In this document: one piece after another, positions 58,895 to 64,000 of the stretch
How the letters are laid out: every line of letters begins with the position of its first letter
How positions within the stretch are numbered: position 1 is the first letter of the stretch
Assembly: GCA_021234155.1 (NCBI GenBank)
Contig: JAJEKV010000013.1
Location: forward strand, 3,399,735-3,463,734
Direction: 5' to 3'
DNA length: 64,000 bases
From: Isoetes taiwanensis
Taxonomy: Eukaryota; Streptophyta; Lycopodiopsida; Isoetales; Isoetaceae
Program-made: the position numbers and the translations under genes
Notes under the pieces: generated by a model
Seen by the model: the letters and a program-made list of their open reading frames with translations, nothing else
Databases searched by the model: none
Told to the model about the DNA's origin: nothing

Positions 58895-59165
58895 TTCGAG
58901 TGTCGCACCTCCAACGACATTGAGGTTCTCGGTGTGATGCTTCTAGCTAATTAGCACTTCCAACAATCACCTGAAGTTCTCAGGGTCGCAAGATCCTCTT
59001 TGTCTCAAGAAATTACTGGAGCTAAAGCACCTCCAACACATGTTGGAGGTCCCCTCACGCCGGGCTGAGATCTCACTGCTCCCAGGAGTGCTCCTCCGAT
59101 AGGGCTGCACCTAATAAGATTGCATTGCGGCAGCACTTCCAATATAGGTTGGAAGTTTCTTTGAC
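58895..59165 (+). repeat. run of four related stem-loops
   Basis: Four imperfect units follow the pattern GCAC(C/T)TCCAAC, loop, then a complementary arm such as TTGGAGGT or GGAAGTT and a C/T-rich end. The clearest is CACCTCCAACACATGTTGGA near 59030, a near-perfect palindrome. Spacing is irregular (about 50-110 bases). They precede the L1-like LINE and may belong to its 5' region. Confidence 0.55.
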
Positions 59166-61440
59166 GCGACTACCCGTGGAGGTAGTGCTCTGATGGTGGG
59201 AAAATCCCACACAAATTGGTGTACCCAAGTAGACAAGTGGTAACGTCCAACACACCTTGACGCCTCGTGGCAAGAGGAGTTTCCCTCTCACGCGGTAGCC
59301 CGGGTGACATCCTTCCACCCCCGAGCCGCATCGACCACCCTGGAGATCATCCCACACCAAAGGTTCGAAGTTGGCATGTGCGTGGTTTTCCGAGTGGCTT
59401 TGCAAGGGTTTACGACTTTCACACCTCGCGGTATCGTGAGGCCATTACACTATAGTGGATAATAACAGAAAAGAAGTTGTGTCTTATCTTCTAGCAATTG
59501 CACGCCTGGGCAAGACTCTATGGATGTCCGCAAATTTTCCATCGCATCTAAATCGCTTATGAGGTTCATGAATGCGAGTGGCAACTTTGAGCATTTTGGG
59601 GCTCAATGGTGGTGATTAGCCATGAAGATCATCGACGCCATATGGGAGGTTTGGTTGCATGTTTTGTGGTTCGCCACTTCACTGGCCCTTTCTTTGATCC
59701 GGAAGTCGTGGGATCTTGGTTGTTTGGGCAGTACTTCATAAGTTGGGACTTTCGCTTATCAATCTATCAAGCTTGTGGCAAAAAGATCAATGTTGCTTTC
59801 TTTTGATGTTTGAATCTCGAATGGCTGCTCAACTCATAGAACGAGGTGTTGATCCTCTTAAAAACACTTCTTGCTCTATCCGCCAATTATGTTCCTCGAT
59901 CCTTTCCAGTAAGCCAGCATGCCTATTGCCCCCTTCCTCGGGTTTGCTATTGAAGATTTTCTCCGCAGCTCTGAGGATTCCAAGTTCATCCTAACCCGCC
60001 ATTGCTAATGAGATTGGATTCCATTTGCAACACTCCATAACCAATGGCATCACCAAGATCTCAGGTTGCAAAGGCCCATTCATCATGATTTTCCTCAAAT
60101 AATTATTGTCCGTGAGCGGACCCCGTGTTCTTTTCCGCTTAAGTCGCCTTGTTGAATGGTCTTTAGCTCTCATGTTTCCCCGAGGCCCTTCTTTGCCCGT
60201 GATATGAGGTTCACCCAAACATGGTCCGGGCCATCCGCCTCCTGGCATTCCATGCTCCTAGATCCTCTCACCTCAATGGATATCTCTCACACCCTCAGAT
60301 TGCCCCCTACTCTTCCAATTGTAGCTCCCTTTATCTCAATCCCGGATCACCAAATGTTGAGGATGGCTGAAATTTAGAGGTCGTAAGAGCAAATTGAAGA
60401 GGCCCGTGGACAATACAGAACGACATTGATCGGCGCGGCATCCACCTACCAATTTAACATCCACCGGCTCTTCGCCAACCACAAAAATCGACTGGATCTA
60501 ACTCTTCTCGCATCCCAGCCCACGATTCCCGCCATGTAGCTTAGCTCACTCCCATTGCATTCCACTTTGTGGTCGCTTTGATTGATCGCTTCCGCTGGGT
60601 CTAGGATGCCCGGGAGACATCCTCAAATTCCCTTGAGACGGATGTCTCATCTGGAATTGTCCCCATCACAAGGTCAATGTTAGTTTCATGGAATGTTCAG
60701 GGGTAGCCTCCTCCTCCCAAGCTGAGTCGCATTTCTTTCTCACTTATCATATTAGATGCTCGGTTTGTATGTCTTCAAGAGCACAAATGCCGTAAGGGGG
60801 CACGATCAAAGCTTGCGACATACGATTGGTCGAAGGTTTAATGTCCTTTATATTTGCAGCTGATTTTGCCGAAGGCAGGGTGGTGATAGCATGGCTTCTT
60901 TTGTTGCCATTCAACTTCACCGCCGATCGCTTTGGTCGTTGGGCCCTAATTGTATTGTGTGAACAAGGGTTAAGTATGGTCTAATTAATATTTCGCCTCA
61001 CAATAGGGACCCATCGTAGAGCTTCCACCGTGGGCCTTCTTGCGAGGGAAGATGCTCACTTGGGCCGCCACATTTCATGGCTTCTTGTTGGGGATCTTAA
61101 TATGGTGGAAATGGAGTCCAATCGTACATGCTATCTCTACAAGTGTGTCGGTTTTGAATGCCGCCAGTAGCTTTACCTACTCCATGATCGCAACCCCGGA
61201 GATTGATGGTGAAGGTGCCTTTACTTGGGGTACAATGGTCAAGTTGGTGGGGGCCTGAAGCTCTCGGTAGATAGAGCTTATGGAATGCAGATGCGGTTGT
61301 GGCACTTCCAGATCTCTTCAATCTTTGTCTCAAAGACAACCCATTTCGAGACCACCATCCACAATTCCTTTCAGACGAGCCTCCCTGCAGCAGCGAGGAT
61401 GAAGGGACATATTTTCGCTTGAATACAAAGTTCTTAAGGA
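59166..61440 (+). mobile_element. L1-like LINE fossil: first gene and endonuclease, no RT
   Basis: A first-gene-like part (FDPEVVGSWLFGQYFISWDF near 59695-59755) is followed by an APE endonuclease. The endonuclease shows VSWNVQG (60686-60706), VCLQEHKCR (60760-60787), VGDLNMVEMESNRT (61087-61128) and FTWG with a VDRAYG block (61219-61290). This is the usual plant L1 wording. Stops and shifts occur throughout and the sequence leaves the family before any reverse transcriptase. The 3' end is absent, so the loss here is of the 3' part, unlike ordinary 5' truncation. Confidence 0.75.
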
Positions 61441-64000
61441 TCGCGACATTCAAGAAGGCTGCAAAACAAACTTAGACAAGCTGCCAGCCACCGGCGTTGA
61501 GGCATGGCCGGCATAGTGGATGCAATTCTGGCGATCCAGCTTTGCCAAACAGTGGGCGAGAGTCTAAGAAATAGGTCGTGGTTTTTATTGGATTTTTGTA
61601 TTAGGACCCGCTCCACTCTCGACGGGGACTCCTTCCAGGTGTTCATGATCAAGATATTTTAGCACGAATCCAAGCATTGGAGAAGGACAAAATCCAGCCC
61701 GTAAAGATGGGCAGTCTGATAAGAATCCATAGCAGTATGATGTAGCTCAATTAGCAAGACCATATACTCGCCATTGGATTTCTTGTCACTAAAAATGTCA
61801 GAAACCTACTTCTAGCTACTTCCAATATGTTGTCTACTTTCTCTCCAAGCTCGCTGTATTGCATTAGCTGTAGATTTCATCCATGCTTCCCTCTTCCTTT
61901 TTCTTAATAGTTCCACTAAAGCAATGTCTACACTCGGATTTGTCCTTCTTCTAGTATTTCTTTCATGTCTAGCGACCAGTCTTCTAATAAAACCAGTGAC
62001 TTAATTGATACAATGGTTTGGATATTGGTGTACTTCCACCCCTTTGGGTTGCTCTATGAAATGCCATCTTGGCCTGTTTATGCGACTTCTTCATACCTTG
62101 TGTATTCTAGACTGCAAGGCTTCCATATGTTTTTGCAAACCAAGGTCCACGAGTATGCAATATGTGTATGTAATGTGTAACTTCAGTTTCTTCCCACGCT
62201 GCTATATAAGCTTTCGTAAATTTTGTGACCACATCTTTGAATGTGATGGCATCCTCCTGGTCTCAAGGAATGGGCCTGCAGTAAACATTAAGCCTGAAAA
62301 TGCATTCAAGCATCAAATTTCTTTTAGTAGACATTGCCACTGTCTGGCCCTATCTTTCTCAGCCTTGACAAGTTTGTTTCCAAAATCAAACACTCGCTTT
62401 TCGCCAGATTCTATGTTTTCGTGAAGTGTCTGCCTTGTCACCACCAAGGAGACTTTTTGGCAATCGAGCTTTTTATCTAATTTCTTCAAATCCTTCTCAA
62501 GCTTCACACAACCAGTGCAACCCCAGCCTCGACAACACTTTTTTCAACTCTTGATATCCCTTCTTTTCTTTTCCCCTTCATCTTTTATGTTCCAAACAAA
62601 GCAACAACTATGTTGAATCATTTTTTTCAATTATTCTAACCATTGCATGAAGTGTGCATAAATGCACTTTGTTAAGAGGAATTGGCAAAATTACGTCAAA
62701 TTTTTATCCCTTTTTATCTCTATTTGCGGCACGCCCCGATTACATGACAAGGTGCTCTGCTTTTTTCTTTTCTCTCAAGGTGTACATCCAAGAAATGCAA
62801 TTTTTGAAGTTTGTGCCTCGTTGACTTTACATTATACATTGCCTTCTCACTTTGAGATCCATGCCAAGTGAAAACTAACTTTAAAAATAACCATGGCCAT
62901 CTACCTTGAGTAGCTCCTGATTCATATAATCCAATAAGTCTAGGCAACTCCATTTGGTCAAATACCCATTTTAATACCGCGTGTAGTTCTCTTTTTCCTT
63001 GGAACATCCTAACCACCATGTATGCTCTTCCACCGCGAGAAAAACCAATGAGGATCTCTTTGATTTCTTTAACTTGCCCTTTCTCAAAAATAATCCGAAA
63101 GGAAGTGCATAGTTCGCCAAAATCAATGACACTCTCCCAAACTTATGTCTACTTGTCAACTCCATCGTCAAGCTTGAGACATACTTCCATTTACCTCTTT
63201 CGTGCCTCATAAATTTGATTCAACATTTGGTGCAGTCATATAAATATTTAATGCAATTATTCCAAACAAAAACCAACGGAATGAAAATTTCTAATATAAC
63301 TTTAGCCCAACGAATAGAAAAATAGTGCATATACATGTTTCGAAAGCTTGATAGAACATTTATGACCATATAAAACAAGTATAAATATAATATCCATGAA
63401 TTAAAACATCCTAATCAATAAAGAATAAAATGTTTTGACTAAATATGTATCTGCCTACGCACGATAGCGTCTAACCTATATGGCCTTGAACCAAACAACG
63501 AAAGCATCTGAATCAACACCCACAACTATCAAAAGAAAGGGAAACGTGATCTCTCGAAACCAACCGACCTTTGTAACCAAATATTTACACTAAAGATACC
63601 TATCCTTAAAGGCACAAACACAACCATCACCCAAATATTCCATTAACAACACCCCAGTGACCTCATATGACCTCAAAACCACATAATGCAGATTACTAAA
63701 AGCACTTTAGCTAAATATTACCACTAGCCATAATCCAGCTCCAACACCTAGTCGCTAGGATAAAAAATAAGGCCCTATTAAGCTGTTAAGGTATGAGTTA
63801 GCCCTCGCAGCAAGGCTCAGATTACTCCGCTCTTAAAGAATCTAGATTATCTTTGCATTCTAGATTTACAACATTAAATATGACATAGCACCTCTATCTT
63901 AACACATCTAGCGCCGCCATCATGCCTTTAATTATCTAAGCATCCTAAAACATCCTAAGCAAGAGATCTTAAAATTTGCAGAATCAATGCTTAAGTCTCA
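61441..64000. other. no clear gene; weak minus-strand coding remnants
   Basis: On the minus strand 62507-62313 reads a charged, coiled-coil-like stretch (GEKRVFDFGNKLVKAEKD). 63210-62720 reads, in overlapping frames, KFGRVSLILANYALPFGLF and KWVFDQMELPRLIGLYESG. They may be exons of one decayed minus-strand gene. I do not recognise the family. 63.2-64 kb is AT-rich and empty. Confidence 0.35.

Noticed and set aside
61735-61790. tRNA-like phrase 'gtagctcaattagcaaga'
   Set aside because: Only an A-box-like match. No B box at the right distance and no cloverleaf pairing.
62313-63210. Minus-strand frames considered as an SMC-hinge (DMS3/GMI1-like) gene
   Set aside because: The coiled-coil stretch is suggestive, but the conserved hinge wording is absent, so no name was given.
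1-64000. Organellar insertion (plastid or mitochondrial) anywhere in the window
   Set aside because: No recognised organellar gene or rRNA/tRNA stretch was seen on reading. A database search would be needed to exclude small pieces.

Overview
This looks like nuclear DNA from a flowering plant. It is AT-rich and gene-poor, with spliced host exons (GT-AG borders) scattered among many layers of transposable elements. The plant families recognised are a RING-H2 ligase of the RHF1A/RHF2A group and a fossil exon of alkaline/neutral invertase. The elements are Ty3/gypsy pol fossils, LTRs followed by an initiator-Met-tRNA primer site, L1-like and other LINEs, and several foldback MITEs. I could not place the lineage more precisely. 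No rRNA, intact tRNA, CRISPR array or prokaryotic operon was seen.

Layout. 0-14 kb has no convincing gene. It holds a (ATTCT)n tract at the end of a retroposon-like tail, a MITE with long near-identical arms (4655-5116), a Mutator-like foldback element of about 1.8 kb (7208-9042) carrying nested small hairpins, and a 0.32-kb tandem duplication (9078-9714). 14.9-17.1 kb is the only well-supported host gene, an RHF1A-like RING E3 on the minus strand with seven exons; its 3' half carries several apparent indels. 17-21 kb is featureless. 21.3-27.2 kb is a retroelement block: an inverted LTR piece, a gypsy pol fossil, a second LTR with primer site and leader, then two unrecognised reading frames, one with an internal repeat. 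27.2-34 kb holds the invertase exon fossil, minus-strand exon-like pieces with a duplicated exon, and MITE fragments. 34.1-36.3 kb is a foldback/direct-repeat complex with a small acidic reading frame.

36.7-44.5 kb is a stack of LTR-element fossils that contains a tandem duplication of the stack itself (38709-41235 and 41236-44513). Copy 2 later received a solo LTR with a clear 5-bp target duplication (CGTTG). Copy 1 has a tiny retroposon-tail insertion whose empty site survives in copy 2. 46.9-48.6 kb has a decayed minus-strand coding region resembling a DNA-methyltransferase fold. 49.3-54.6 kb is a three-unit minisatellite followed by a decayed LINE whose 3' tail is shared with three other loci in the window. 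55-56 kb repeats the LTR of 23 kb. 56-61.4 kb has tRNA-like SINE heads, a run of stem-loops and a second, L1-like LINE. 61.4-64 kb has only weak coding remnants.

The genes do not work together as a system. The value of the window is its insertion history, in particular a retroposon 3'-end family with variable simple-repeat tails, the dated LTR stack, and the unrecognised internally repeated reading frame at 26-27 kb.
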